Part shown: piece by piece, positions 27,293 through 35,902 of the stretch
Layout of the letters: each line of letters begins with the position of its first letter
How positions within the stretch are numbered: the stretch's first letter is position 1
Assembly: GCF_017614955.1 (NCBI RefSeq)
Contig: NZ_WVUH01000002.1
Coordinates: 1-64,000 of the forward strand
DNA from: Micromonospora echinofusca
GTDB lineage: Bacteria > Actinomycetota > Actinomycetes > Mycobacteriales > Micromonosporaceae
Length of the DNA: 64,000 bases
Direction of reading: 5' to 3'
The notes under the pieces: generated by a model
What the model saw: the letters and a program-made list of their open reading frames with translations, nothing else
Databases searched by the model: none
What the model was told of the DNA's origin: nothing
Translations under genes and position numbers: made by a program

Positions 27293-28462
27293 ATGCGTCC
27301 GATCCGTCCTGGCGACCGGGGGCCTGCGGTACGCGAGATCCGCAGCATCCTGGCCCGGCTCGACCTGCTCGCCCCGGCCGTGGGGGCGGACGAGTTCAAC
27401 GCGGACACCGAACGCGCGGTACGCGCCTTCCAGCAGAGCCGGGGCCTGAGCGTCGACGGTCGGGTGGGACCGGAGACGTGGCGGGCCCTGGACGCGGCCC
27501 GCTGGCGGCTCGGCGCCCGTACCCTCTACCACGCGGTACCGGAACCGCTGGCCGGCGAGGACGTACGGACCCTCCAGGAACGGCTGCTGGAGATGGGGTA
27601 CGACGTCGGCCGGGCCGACGCGGTCTACGGGGTACGGACCGCCCGTGCGGTGGCGCAGTTCCAGCGGGAGATGGGGCTGGTCCCCGACGGGTCGTGCGGA
27701 CCGCACACCATGAACGCGCTGCGCCGGCTGGGACGCAAGGTGGTCGGGGGACGCCCCCAGTGGCTACGCGAGTCGGACGCGATCCGGCAGGCCGGTCCCA
27801 CCCTGGTCGGCCGGACCGTGGTGATCGATCCGGGGCACGGCGGAGCCGACCCGGGTGTGGTCGTACCCGACGGGCCGCTCTGCTGGAGTGAGGCCGACCT
27901 GGTGCACGATCTGGCCAGCCGGTTGGAGGGGCGGTTGGCCGCTGCCGGAGTGCGGGTGCAGCTCACCCGTGGTCCGGCGCCCGCCGCGCCGCTGCCGGAC
28001 GTGGCGCGCGCGGAACTGGCCAACACGTTGGGTGCGGACGTCTTCATCTCCCTGCACGTCGACTGTCACGTCAATCCGGAAGCCGAGGGGGTGGCCACCT
28101 ACCACTACGGCACGGACAACGGCGTCACCTCGGCCACCGGGGAGCGGCTGGCCGGCCTGGTGCAGCGGGAGATCGTCGCCCGGACCGGCCTGCGGGACTG
28201 CCGTACCCATGCCAAGAGCTGGGAACTGCTCCGGTTGACCCGGATGCCGGCGGTCCGGGTGGAGGTCGGCTACCTCACCTCGCCGACCGATCTGGCCCGG
28301 CTGGTCGATCCACGGTTCCGGGACCGGGTGGTGGACGCGATCGTCGCCGCGGTGCAGCGGATGTACTTCCCCGTCGAGCGGGACGTGCCGACCGGGTCGA
28401 TCAACGTGAGCGAACTGCGTGCCGCAGCGGCGGCCCGGGTGGCGACCACCGTCCGGGCCTGA
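27293..28462 (+). CDS. cwlM: CwlM-like N-acetylmuramoyl-L-alanine amidase family protein
   Basis: 389 residues from the ATG at 27293, five nt after AGGGGGT. Two PG_binding_1 domains (about 8-65 and 85-145; VRAFQQSRGLSVDGRVGPETW and VAQFQREMGLVPDGSCGPHTM) precede an Amidase_3 domain (about 175-365). The zinc ligands appear present: His in IDPGHGGADPG, Glu in WSEADLVHDL and His in ISLHVDCHVN; the catalytic Glu fits VRVEVGYLT. There is no signal peptide. Mycobacterial CwlM is a cytoplasmic regulator of MurA rather than a cell-wall hydrolase, and position and lack of a signal suggest the same here. Confidence 0.88.
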   Translation: MRPIRPGDRGPAVREIRSILARLDLLAPAVGADEFNADTERAVRAFQQSRGLSVDGRVGPETWRALDAARWRLGARTLYHAVPEPLAGEDVRTLQERLLEMGYDVGRADAVYGVRTARAVAQFQREMGLVPDGSCGPHTMNALRRLGRKVVGGRPQWLRESDAIRQAGPTLVGRTVVIDPGHGGADPGVVVPDGPLCWSEADLVHDLASRLEGRLAAAGVRVQLTRGPAPAAPLPDVARAELANTLGADVFISLHVDCHVNPEAEGVATYHYGTDNGVTSATGERLAGLVQREIVARTGLRDCRTHAKSWELLRLTRMPAVRVEVGYLTSPTDLARLVDPRFRDRVVDAIVAAVQRMYFPVERDVPTGSINVSELRAAAAARVATTVRA

Positions 28463-28475
28463 CCGGACCGGGCAG

Positions 28476-29141
28476 TCAGCTACCGGACACCGAGCTGGTG
28501 GCGGGGCGTACCGGGCGGAGCAGCGTCTCCGGGCTCATCGAGCCGAGCAGCTTCTCCAACGCGTACTCGACGTCGGACTTCCAGGACAGTGCGGTCCGCA
28601 GTTCCAGGCGCAGCCGGGGGTACCGGGGATGCGGACGGACGGTCTTGAACCCGACGGAGAGGAAGAAGTCGGCCGGGGCGACGCAACCACCGCCGCCAGG
28701 CTCGTCGGCGTCCCCGAACTTCGCGTCCCCGAACGCCTCGATCGCCTTGATGCCACGCTTGGTGAGATCCCGGGCGACCCCCTGGACCAGCATCCGGCCC
28801 AGTCCACCACCGGCGAACGCGGCGACCACGTGTGCGGTCATCAGCAGGGCGGCATCGGCGGAGACCGGCGAGGTGGGAAAGGCCATCGAGCGGGGTACGT
28901 AGGCCGGCGGCGCGAACATGACGAACCCGGCGGGCATCCCGTCGACGTACACGAGCTTGCCGCAGGAACCCCACTCCAGGAGCGTCTGGGACACCCAGGC
29001 CTCCTTCTCCAGCCCCGGGTCGCCGGCTGCGCAGGCCCGTTCTGCAGAGACCGGGTCGAGTTCCCAGTAGACGCAGCTGCGGCAGGGACGCGGCAGGTCC
29101 TCCAGGGTGTCGAGGGTCAGGCTGACCAGACGTCGCGACAT
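28476..29141 (-). CDS. GNAT-family N-acetyltransferase
   Basis: 221 residues starting MSRRLVSLTLDTLEDLPRPCRSCVYWELDP; longer frames upstream lack conservation. The N-terminal CRxC motif and the acetyl-CoA-binding stretch VVAAFAGGGLGRMLVQGVARDLTKRGIKAIEAFGD are visible, with a C-terminal FFLSVGFKTVRPHPRYPRLRLELR. This family is common near the origin in actinobacteria; the substrate is unknown. It ends 14 nt from the convergent cwlM-like gene and is divergent from the aminotransferase gene. Confidence 0.85.
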   Translation of the reverse strand: MSRRLVSLTLDTLEDLPRPCRSCVYWELDPVSAERACAAGDPGLEKEAWVSQTLLEWGSCGKLVYVDGMPAGFVMFAPPAYVPRSMAFPTSPVSADAALLMTAHVVAAFAGGGLGRMLVQGVARDLTKRGIKAIEAFGDAKFGDADEPGGGGCVAPADFFLSVGFKTVRPHPRYPRLRLELRTALSWKSDVEYALEKLLGSMSPETLLRPVRPATSSVSGS

Positions 29142-29397
29142 GGCGCATCCCCACAGATAGGCTCGACGGTGCCGGGCACCGTGAATGTGTGCAGTGGCGG
29201 TGCGGACACCCCCGGGACTTCGCCGCCGCCCGTATACCCCCGACGTGCGATCGTACGCCGCCCCGCGACACGACGGGAGGAGTACGCCCGATCCGGCCGG
29301 TCGGCTGCCCGCCATGTGGACCCGGCTCACATACCTCGACACGCCGTGGCCTGGGCGGACTACGATCGACCAACGGACACGCGATCGAGGTGATGTC

Positions 29398-30717
29398 ATG
29401 ACCGGCACGACGCTCGACGACTACACCGACCGGTACGCCCGCCGGGTGCGCGGGATGACCGCCTCGGAGATCCGGGCACTCTTCGCGGTGGCGAGCCGGC
29501 CGGAGGTGGTCTCACTCGCCGGTGGCGCACCGTACATCGCCGCGCTCCCGCTCGACGCGGTCGGTGAGATGCTCGGGCGGCTCGCCGCCGACCACGGCCA
29601 CACCACCCTCCAGTACGGCATCGGCCAGGGCACCCTGGAGCTGCGCGAGCGGATCTGCGAGGTGATGTCGCTCTCCGGCATCGACGTCGGCTGCGGCGCC
29701 TCGCCGGAGGACGTGGTGGTGACCGTCGGTGGGCAGCAGGCGCTCGACCTGGTCGCCCGGCTCTTCCTGGATCCCGGTGACGTGGTGTTCGCCGAGGGGC
29801 CGACCTACGTCGGCGCGCTCGGTGTGCTCCAGGCCGCCCAGGCGCAGGTCGTGCACGTACCGATGGACGCCGAAGGGCTGATCCCGGAGGCGCTGGAGGC
29901 GGCCATCGCGGACGCCGCGCGGGCCGGCCGGCGGGTGAAGTTCCTCTACACGATCCCCACCTACCAGAACCCGACCGGGGTGACCCTGACCGAGGAGCGG
30001 CGGGAACGGGTGCTGGACATCTGCGAGCGGGCCGGGCTGCTGGTGGTCGAGGACGACCCGTACGGTCAGCTCGGTTTCGCCGGGGACGCCCCGGCCCCGC
30101 TGCGGGCCCGCCGCCGGGACGGGGTCTTCTACCTCAGCACCTTCTCCAAGACGTTCGCACCCGGCCTGCGGGTCGGCTGGATCCTCGCGCCGCACGCGGT
30201 ACGCGACAAGCTGGTGATCGCCAGCGAGGCGCAGATCCTCTGCCCGAGCGCGTACGCCCAGGCGGCGGTGACCACCTACCTGAGCACGATGCCGTGGCGG
30301 GAGCAGCTCAAGGTGTACCGGGAGGTGTACCGGGAACGCCGGGACGCGATGCTGGACGCGCTGGGCGACCTGATGCCGGAGGGCACCACCTGGACCGAGC
30401 CGGACGGTGGGCTCTTCGTCTGGGCGACCCTGCCGGACGGGCTGGACTCCAAGGCGATGATGCCGAGGGCGATCGCCGCCCGGGTGGCGTACGTGCCGGG
30501 GACGGGTTTCTACGCCAACGGCTCGGGCGCCGGGAACATCCGGCTCAACTTCTCGTTCCCGCCCCCGGAGCGGATCCGGGAGGGTGTGCGCCGGTTGGCC
30601 GGGGTGATGGAGCAGGAGATCGCCATGCGTCGGGTCTTCGGCCCCGTCGCGGGGCAGGCCGCCGGGCGCCGCCGTGGGCAGGCCGCCGCGGATGTGCCCG
30701 GTCCCGACTTGGCATGA
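29398..30717 (+). CDS. PLP-dependent class I/II aminotransferase
   Basis: 439 residues from the ATG at 29398, preceded by GAGGTGA. Fold type I aminotransferase of the ARO8/MocR-like group: VSLAGGAPY, LQYGIGQGTLELRERI, IPTYQNPTGVTLT, VVEDDPYGQL, the lysine-bearing STFSKTFAPGLRVGWI and PDGGLFVWATLP. No helix-turn-helix domain is present, so it is an enzyme. The likely reaction is transfer of an amino group between an amino acid and a 2-oxo acid; the amino acid is not determined. Its stop overlaps the start of the ligase gene by ATGA, implying co-translation. Confidence 0.92.
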   Translation: MTGTTLDDYTDRYARRVRGMTASEIRALFAVASRPEVVSLAGGAPYIAALPLDAVGEMLGRLAADHGHTTLQYGIGQGTLELRERICEVMSLSGIDVGCGASPEDVVVTVGGQQALDLVARLFLDPGDVVFAEGPTYVGALGVLQAAQAQVVHVPMDAEGLIPEALEAAIADAARAGRRVKFLYTIPTYQNPTGVTLTEERRERVLDICERAGLLVVEDDPYGQLGFAGDAPAPLRARRRDGVFYLSTFSKTFAPGLRVGWILAPHAVRDKLVIASEAQILCPSAYAQAAVTTYLSTMPWREQLKVYREVYRERRDAMLDALGDLMPEGTTWTEPDGGLFVWATLPDGLDSKAMMPRAIAARVAYVPGTGFYANGSGAGNIRLNFSFPPPERIREGVRRLAGVMEQEIAMRRVFGPVAGQAAGRRRGQAAADVPGPDLA

Positions 30718-31715
30718 TCTCCCGCATGGGTACGTCCGCTGCCGGCACTGCCGGGCACTCCGATCCCCGCGTTCTCGTCCTGGCCGGCGGGCTCTCGTAC
30801 GAGCGCGACGTGTCGCTGCGGTCCGGCCGTCGGGTGCTCGACGCGCTACGGTCGGTCGGCATCGAGGCGGAGATCCGGGACGCCGACGTGACCCTGCTCC
30901 CGGCGGTCCAGGCCGATCCGCCGGACGCCGCGGTGATCGCGCTGCACGGCGCGACCGGGGAGGACGGCTCGCTGCGCGGCGTACTCGACCTGTGCGGGGT
31001 GCCGTACGTCGGCTGTGACGCCCGGGCCGCCCGGGTGGCCTGGGACAAGCCGTCCGCGAAGGCGGTGCTGCGCGAGGTCGGCATCCCCACCCCGGACTGG
31101 GTGGCCCTGCCGCACGACCGGTTCTCCGAGCTGGGCGCGGTGGCGGTGCTGGACCGGATCGTCGACCGGCTCGGCCTGCCGCTGATGGTGAAGCCGGCGC
31201 AGGGCGGATCCGGCCTGGGGGCGGCGGTGGTCCGGGAGGCCTCCGCGCTGCCGGCGGCCATGGTGGGCTGCTTCGCGTACGGTTCGACGGCGCTGGTGGA
31301 GCGGTACGTCTCCGGCATGGACGTGGCCGTCTCCGTGGTGGACCTGGGTGAGGGTCCGCAGGCGCTGCCGGCGGTGGAGATCGTGCCCCGCAACGGCGTC
31401 TACGACTACGCCGCCCGTTACACGGCCGGTCTGACCACCTGGCACTCCCCGGCCCGGCTCGCTCCGGAGGTGGCGGCGGAGGTGGCCCGGGTGGCGCTGG
31501 CCGCGCACACCGCACTGGGGCTGCGTGACCTGTCCCGGGTGGATCTGATCGTGGACGCCGCCGGTCGGCCGCACGTGCTGGAGGTCAACGTCTCCCCGGG
31601 GATGACCGAGACCTCGCTGCTGCCGCTCGCGGTGCAGGCCGCCGGGCTGGACCTGGGTCGGGTGCTCGGTGCGATGGTCCGGCGGGCCGCCGCCCGGCCG
31701 ACCACCACCGCCTGA
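30714..31715 (+). CDS. ATP-grasp D-alanine--D-alanine ligase-like protein
   Basis: 333 residues from ATG 30714, which overlaps the aminotransferase stop; an in-frame ATG at 30726 is also possible. Family signs are LAGGLSYERDVSLRSGRRVLDAL, ALHGATGEDGSLRGVLDLCGVPYVG, MVKPAQGGSGLGAAVV and VLEVNVSPGMTETSLLPLAVQAAG. It is slightly shorter than canonical Ddl and the usual SxEHxVS motif is diverged (SYERDVS). It may make D-Ala-D-Ala or ligate another small amino acid; co-translation with an aminotransferase leaves the second option open. Confidence 0.85.
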   Translation: MISRMGTSAAGTAGHSDPRVLVLAGGLSYERDVSLRSGRRVLDALRSVGIEAEIRDADVTLLPAVQADPPDAAVIALHGATGEDGSLRGVLDLCGVPYVGCDARAARVAWDKPSAKAVLREVGIPTPDWVALPHDRFSELGAVAVLDRIVDRLGLPLMVKPAQGGSGLGAAVVREASALPAAMVGCFAYGSTALVERYVSGMDVAVSVVDLGEGPQALPAVEIVPRNGVYDYAARYTAGLTTWHSPARLAPEVAAEVARVALAAHTALGLRDLSRVDLIVDAAGRPHVLEVNVSPGMTETSLLPLAVQAAGLDLGRVLGAMVRRAAARPTTTA

Positions 31716-31803
31716 CGGCACACCCTTCCGGCCGCTGCGGGCAGCACTCTGCGCCGGCCGCTGCCGGGCGGCACGCCCCTCCGACCAGCGCTGGCGGCGG
31801 GCG

Positions 31804-32730
31804 TCACTCTGCTCCGGGAGCCTGGTGGATCGTCTCCAGGCGGGCCAACTCCTCGTCGGAGAGCCGGAGCGCACCGGCAGCCATGTTCTCGACCAGGTGG
31901 TCCGGGTTGCCGGTACCCGGAATGACGAGCACATTGGGGCCCCGGTTCAGCGCCCACGCCAACCTGACCTGTGCGGCTGTCACACCGTGGGCGGCGGCAA
32001 CGGCACGTACCTCGTCGTGCTCGGCGTCGACCACGCCCGCCTCCCGCCCGGTGGTGGCGATGGAGAAGAACGGTACGAAGGCAATGCCCTGTTCGGCACA
32101 GGTCCGCAGCAGCGGGTCGTACCGGCGGCGGTAGCCGAGTCCGTACGGGTTCTGCACGGCGACCACCGGGGCGACAGCCTGCGCCTCGGCGAGCTGCCAG
32201 GGCTGGACGTTGGAGACGCCGAGGTGACGGATCAGCCCGGCGTCGCGCAGTTCGGCCAGGGCACCGAACAGTTCGGCGATCGGCTTCCGGCCGTGTATCC
32301 GGAGGTTCACCAGGTCGAGGTGGTCCCGGCCGAGCTGCCGGAGGTTCTCCTCGACCTGGCCACGTAGCTGCGCCGGGGTGGCCAGCGGCAGCCAGGCCCC
32401 GGACGGGTCCCGGCCCGGCCCGACCTTGGTGGCGATCACCAGGTCGTCCGGGTACGGCGCGAGCGCCCGGTTGATCAGCTCGTTGGCCGAGCGCAGCGGG
32501 GAGAAGTAGAAGGCGGCGGTGTCGATGTGGTTGACGCCGGACCCGACCGCCTGACGTAGCACCCGGATCGCCCGGTCCCGGTCGCTCGGGCTGCCGTCGG
32601 CGTTCGCGGTGAGCCGCATGGCACCGAACCCGAGCCGGTTGACGGTGCGGTCGCCGAGCTGCCAGGTACCTGCCGATGCCGCTTGTCGGCCTGCTCCGAG
32701 CCCACCGGCGGCGGGCGCCCCGAAAGTCAT
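31804..32730 (-). CDS. Aldo/keto reductase
   Basis: 308 residues with the AKR catalytic tetrad: Asp and Tyr in HIDTAAFYFSP, Lys in IATKVGPG and His in VNLRIHG. The TIM-barrel motifs NRLGFGAMRL, IRHLGVSNV and the NADPH-binding VIPGTGNPDHLVENMAA are present. It probably reduces carbonyl compounds with NADPH; the substrate is unknown. The 88-nt gap to the convergent ligase gene contains only GC-rich repeats. Confidence 0.93.
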   Translation of the reverse strand: MTFGAPAAGGLGAGRQAASAGTWQLGDRTVNRLGFGAMRLTANADGSPSDRDRAIRVLRQAVGSGVNHIDTAAFYFSPLRSANELINRALAPYPDDLVIATKVGPGRDPSGAWLPLATPAQLRGQVEENLRQLGRDHLDLVNLRIHGRKPIAELFGALAELRDAGLIRHLGVSNVQPWQLAEAQAVAPVVAVQNPYGLGYRRRYDPLLRTCAEQGIAFVPFFSIATTGREAGVVDAEHDEVRAVAAAHGVTAAQVRLAWALNRGPNVLVIPGTGNPDHLVENMAAGALRLSDEELARLETIHQAPGAE

Positions 32731-32785
32731 CGCCGGAGTGTGTCACGGGGTGGAGCCGGCTGCTGCCCCGTTGCCGGTGCGCCGG

Positions 32786-33490
32786 CTACGCCTCCCGGTC
32801 GTCCCGGGCCGGGGGCTTCTCCTCCGCAGTGATCGAGACCGGATCGCCGTCGCCGTAGGCCGCTGCCGCGGTCGGCTCCGCCTCTCCGCCCTCCGTGAAG
32901 CTGGCCGGGGCCTGCCAGTGGATCCGGGGCGGTTCGGCCAGCGGCCGGCCCTCGAAGTCGGCGAGCCAGGCAGCCACCATGGCAAGGTTCTCCCGCCACT
33001 GTTCCTCGGAGATCGGCGGCAGGATCGCGTCCCAGAGCGACAGGAACGTCCCGCGTAGCTGAAGCTGCCCGTACGGCCGGGCGAGGAACCACAGGTGCAG
33101 ATGCGCGGAGCCGTCACCCCAACGGTTCACGTGTACCCGGGCGACCCCGTCCAGGGACCGGATCGCCCGTTCCAGTCGTACCGTCATCACGCCGAGTTCC
33201 GCGGCGAGCAGGTTGGGCAGGTCGCCGAGGTCGAGGTGGGACCGGGTCTCCAGGATGAGCACCATCGGCAGGCCGGTCGGTCGGTCCATGGCCCGCACCC
33301 GCCAACGCTCACCCACCCAGATGTACGCGTCGTCCGGGGAGGTGCAGGCGGTGCACTCGCGGGAGCCCTCGCCCTTCCGGAGCGGCTCGACCTCCACCGG
33401 GTCGTCGAGCTGACGGACCCGGAAGTTGCCCTCGAACGGGAACGAGGGCCAGTTGGTGAATTCGGGGACAGCGGGAGGGGTGTGCGGCAC
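32786..33490 (-). CDS. HIT-like nucleotidyl-transferase-fold protein
   Basis: 234 residues from the GTG at 33490 (MVPHTPPAVPEFTNWPSFP); a GTG at 33538 is an alternative. It has a CTAC pair (about residue 47), a YIWVGERWRVR strand and SAHLHLWFLARP, a degenerate HIT motif with two histidines. The size and pattern match actinobacterial HIT-superfamily / galactose-1-phosphate uridylyltransferase-like hypothetical proteins. The C-terminal 35 residues are charged and disordered. Substrate and reaction are unknown. Confidence 0.7.
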   Translation of the reverse strand: MPHTPPAVPEFTNWPSFPFEGNFRVRQLDDPVEVEPLRKGEGSRECTACTSPDDAYIWVGERWRVRAMDRPTGLPMVLILETRSHLDLGDLPNLLAAELGVMTVRLERAIRSLDGVARVHVNRWGDGSAHLHLWFLARPYGQLQLRGTFLSLWDAILPPISEEQWRENLAMVAAWLADFEGRPLAEPPRIHWQAPASFTEGGEAEPTAAAAYGDGDPVSITAEEKPPARDDREA

Positions 33491-33779
33491 GACGCTGACC
33501 CTAGCCCTTTCGGGAGCGCCTGTCCCTACCCGATTCACCCTGCCACCGGTCGGCTACCGACGAGTTATCCACAGGCCGGTTGGGGACAGCGCGGCGCGTC
33601 AGCCCTCGCTTCCACGCAGTAATCCACAGGCTCCGAGGGACTTCTACGCGCTGTTTCACGTGAAACGGGGGGTGCCTGTGGATAACTCCTGTGGATAAAA
33701 GTGACCCCTGCGCCGGCCTCCCTGTGGAGAACGGCGGCAGCATCGTCGCAGTCGTCTGTGGCGTACCCGGATAGAGCAA
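33491..33779. other. Intergenic DnaA-box cluster surrounding a parS site
   Basis: No gene seen. Five DnaA-box-like sites lie in 167 bp: TTATCCACA 33565-33573, TAATCCACA 33620-33628, TGTGGATAA 33677-33685 and 33690-33698, and TGTGGAGAA 33723-33731. A parS site (33652-33667) lies in the middle. The main oriC is 11.5 kb away. Confidence 0.75.
33652..33667. promoter_or_regulatory. parS: parS site 1
   Basis: TGTTTCACGTGAAACG differs from the 16-bp ParB-binding consensus TGTTTCACGTGAAACA only at the last base. It lies between two pairs of DnaA boxes. Confidence 0.92.
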
Positions 33780-33813
33780 CGACGCCCCCGGCCGGATCGT
33801 CACGGGGGCGTCG
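33780..33813 (-). terminator. Hairpin terminator of the WhiJ-like/DUF397 operon
   Basis: Perfect 11-bp arms (33780-33790, 33803-33813) just beyond the minus-strand stop at 33826. Confidence 0.75.
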
Positions 33814-33825
33814 CCATCGATCTGC

Positions 33826-34044
33826 TCAGTTTTCCGGAGCGCTCCCCGCGCGGGGGCCGCGCGGCCCGACGGTGGCCACGAACCCCCGCCAGGCCGCCGG
33901 GCTGAAGGTCAGCACCGGCCCCTGCCGGTCCTTGCTGTCCCGCACCGCCACGACCCCGGGGAGGTTGTCCGCCACCTCCACACAGGAGTTGCCACCGTTG
34001 TCGCTCCGGGTGGACTTGCGCCACCGGGCACCGCTCAGCTCCAT
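33826..34044 (-). CDS. DUF397 domain protein (AbaA-like small protein)
   Basis: 72 residues from the ATG at 34044, starting [26 protein letters not shown], the DUF397 signature, and ending in a [10 protein letters not shown]-like strand (residues about 50-60). The start lies within the preceding regulator gene (10-nt overlap). In Streptomyces, DUF397 proteins pair with WhiJ-like XRE regulators and affect development and antibiotic synthesis; the exact action is not known. It may be the antagonist of the adjacent DNA-binding protein. Confidence 0.9.
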   Translation of the reverse strand: MELSGARWRKSTRSDNGGNSCVEVADNLPGVVAVRDSKDRQGPVLTFSPAAWRGFVATVGPRGPRAGSAPEN

Positions 34045-34844
34045 CGCTCCTCCGCCACCTTCGCTATCAGCTCGGCGGACTGACGCCGGGACAGTGCCTC
34101 CCCGCGCACCGCCTCCCATCGCCGGTTCAGGTTAGCAACGTCCTCAGGGCGGTCGATGACCTGACCGTGCAGCGGGGTGTCCAGATGGACCACCCGGGTG
34201 CCGTCCTCGTAGCAGCCGAGCACGAACGGCCCGGCCAGTCCCGGGTACTCGCCCACGTCGGCGGGGACCACGTGGATCTGGATGTGCGGCCGCCGGCCCA
34301 GCTCCACCAGGTGCGCCAACTGCGCCCGCATCACCGCCCGGCCGCCCACCGGCCGGTGCAGGATCTGCTCGTCGAGCACCGCCACGAACTGCGGCGGCCG
34401 GTCCCGGGTGAGCACCGCCTGCCGCTGCAACCGGGAGGTGACCAGCCGCTCGGCCCGGTCCTCGGGGAGCAGACCGCCGGTGGCCAGCACCGCACGGGCG
34501 TAGTCCTCGGTCTGGAGCAGGCCGGGTAGCACCGACACCTCAAAGGACCAGAGCGCGGCCACCTCCTGCTCGACCGCCATCCACTCCCGGAACCACGGTG
34601 GCGCGGACTCGATGTGCACCAGGGCCTGCAACCGGACCAGCAGGCCGTCCGTGTCGAGCACGTCGTCGGCCCGGGTCATGAAGTCGAGACCCGGGGTACG
34701 CCGGGCCTGCTCGATCATCGAGACCAGGGACTGGGAGTAGTTGATCCGCTGGGCCAGGTCCTCCTGGGAGAGCCCGGCGGCGGTACGCGCACGGCGCAGC
34801 TCGACGGCGAGGAACTCCAGGGTCGACATCCGGGGGCCGGCCAT
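34035..34844 (-). CDS. WhiJ-like XRE regulator (HTH plus DUF5753)
   Basis: 269 residues from the ATG at 34844, five nt after GGAGGTG. The N-terminal helix-turn-helix (about 10-70) reads [34 protein letters not shown]. The remaining DUF5753 part shows [53 protein letters not shown] and [13 protein letters not shown]. These proteins are actinobacterial regulators that work with small DUF397 and BldB-like partners. Here the DUF397 gene overlaps the 3' end, and three small ORFs diverge from it, forming a compact regulatory locus. Confidence 0.92.
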   Translation of the reverse strand: MAGPRMSTLEFLAVELRRARTAAGLSQEDLAQRINYSQSLVSMIEQARRTPGLDFMTRADDVLDTDGLLVRLQALVHIESAPPWFREWMAVEQEVAALWSFEVSVLPGLLQTEDYARAVLATGGLLPEDRAERLVTSRLQRQAVLTRDRPPQFVAVLDEQILHRPVGGRAVMRAQLAHLVELGRRPHIQIHVVPADVGEYPGLAGPFVLGCYEDGTRVVHLDTPLHGQVIDRPEDVANLNRRWEAVRGEALSRRQSAELIAKVAEERWS

Positions 34845-35024
34845 CACACCTCCATGACGTCCGGCGCACCCGTCGACCACCGGGACGAGGGGAACGGACA
34901 CGACGGACCGGGTAGCTGGGTCAGTGGCTCCGACCGTAGTGGGCGGATCAGCACACTGTGAGCGACACGCCAGCCCGTCGCCCGTACCGCGACCAGCGGT
35001 CCCGGCTCTCTGAGGAGGAGACCC

Positions 35025-35237
35025 GTGCCCCCGTACTCCGGTCACTACGAACCCATCCCGGCACCCCGTACCCCGCGCACTGCCGCTGCCGTACCGTCCT
35101 CGGACCACCGGCCAACATCCGACCCGGGCGACTCCGCCCCTCCCGGCGATCCGACTTCCCCGGACTGGCCGGTCCCCTCGGACGGGCCGTCGTCCCCGCC
35201 CGGTGTGCCGTCCCCGGACGGGTCGGCTTGCGCATGA
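35025..35237 (+). CDS. Small proline-rich protein divergent from the WhiJ-like regulator
   Basis: 70 residues from the GTG at 35025, supported by GAGGAGGAG (35012-35020). The sequence [19 protein letters not shown] is followed by a Pro/Ser/Asp-rich, disordered tail with no membrane segment. Its stop overlaps the start of the next ORF by ATGA. I do not recognise a family. The good ribosome binding site and translational coupling argue that it is real. Confidence 0.6.
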   Translation: MPPYSGHYEPIPAPRTPRTAAAVPSSDHRPTSDPGDSAPPGDPTSPDWPVPSDGPSSPPGVPSPDGSACA

Positions 35238-35437
35238 AGGCCGGTCCGGTCCCGATCGAGCCACGCCACCGTCGGCTCTGGCAGCGGTGGGGACGTTGGT
35301 GCTCGTGCGGCCTCCACTGGCCCTGTCCCGACCGGGACCGGTCCACGCCTGATCGGGGCTGCTTCCTCCGCACCCGGCCCGTGCCGGATCACGACCGGTC
35401 GTCGCTGGAGCGGAGGCGGGCACCGTGGAGACGCTGA
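35234..35437 (+). CDS. Small cysteine/arginine-rich protein, second ORF of the divergent cluster
   Basis: 67 residues from an ATG overlapping the previous stop. It reads [31 protein letters not shown], with CSC and nearby cysteines that could bind a metal, then a basic tail. It overlaps the next ORF start by 13 nt. No family known to me. Coupling to both neighbours is the main support. Confidence 0.5.
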   Translation: MKAGPVPIEPRHRRLWQRWGRWCSCGLHWPCPDRDRSTPDRGCFLRTRPVPDHDRSSLERRRAPWRR

Positions 35438-35724
35438 CACCGGCGCTGCCGGCCCGGGTGGACGGCCACCTCCCACTGCGCCCGATCTGGCTCTGCCGCT
35501 CGTGTCAGGATCCCTGGCCCTGCGCTGCGGCCCGGCTCACCCTGCGCTGCGAGTACAGCCGGGATCGGGTGGGGCTGGCCGTCCTGATGGCAACGCAGCT
35601 ACTCGACGCCCTGCCGGAGCTGGCCACACTCATTCCCGACCTGGACCCGAGGGCCGCGTTCGAGCGGTTCCTCGGTTGGACTCCGCCACATCCCCTGGCC
35701 GGGGCGAGCACCGGTTTCACGTGA
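35425..35724 (+). CDS. Small protein with CxxCxxPWPC motif
   Basis: 99 residues from the GTG at 35425. The motif [30 protein letters not shown], followed by a helical acidic region and [10 protein letters not shown], belongs to a family of small actinobacterial proteins often encoded beside WhiJ/DUF397 pairs. Two CxxC-like pairs suggest metal binding. The last codons and stop lie inside a parS site (35713-35728), so the gene end and ParB site share sequence. Function unknown. Confidence 0.75.
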   Translation: METLTPALPARVDGHLPLRPIWLCRSCQDPWPCAAARLTLRCEYSRDRVGLAVLMATQLLDALPELATLIPDLDPRAAFERFLGWTPPHPLAGASTGFT

Positions 35725-35728
35725 AACG
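35713..35728. promoter_or_regulatory. parS: parS site 2, overlapping a stop codon
   Basis: GGTTTCACGTGAAACG contains the 14-bp perfect palindromic core of parS. The TGA of the upstream small ORF is part of the palindrome. Confidence 0.9.
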
Positions 35729-35817
35729 CACCCAGCCAGGACGGGCTCAGCGAAACAAGCGACGGTTCCGGTCCCGTGTCCGGACGCCTGGCTGCTGCGG
35801 TTCACCCACCGGGAAAC

Positions 35818-35860
35818 GCCGCTGGCCGCGTACCCCTTCTCGGGGTGCGCGGCCAGCGGC
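35818..35860 (-). terminator. Hairpin terminator downstream of parB
   Basis: 13-bp perfect arms (35818-35830, 35848-35860) with an inner ACCCC/GGGGT pairing, 43 nt beyond the parB stop. Confidence 0.8.
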
Positions 35861-35902
35861 GGTGTCTTCCGGCGACCGGGGCACGGCCTCCGGGAAGCCC
35901 GG

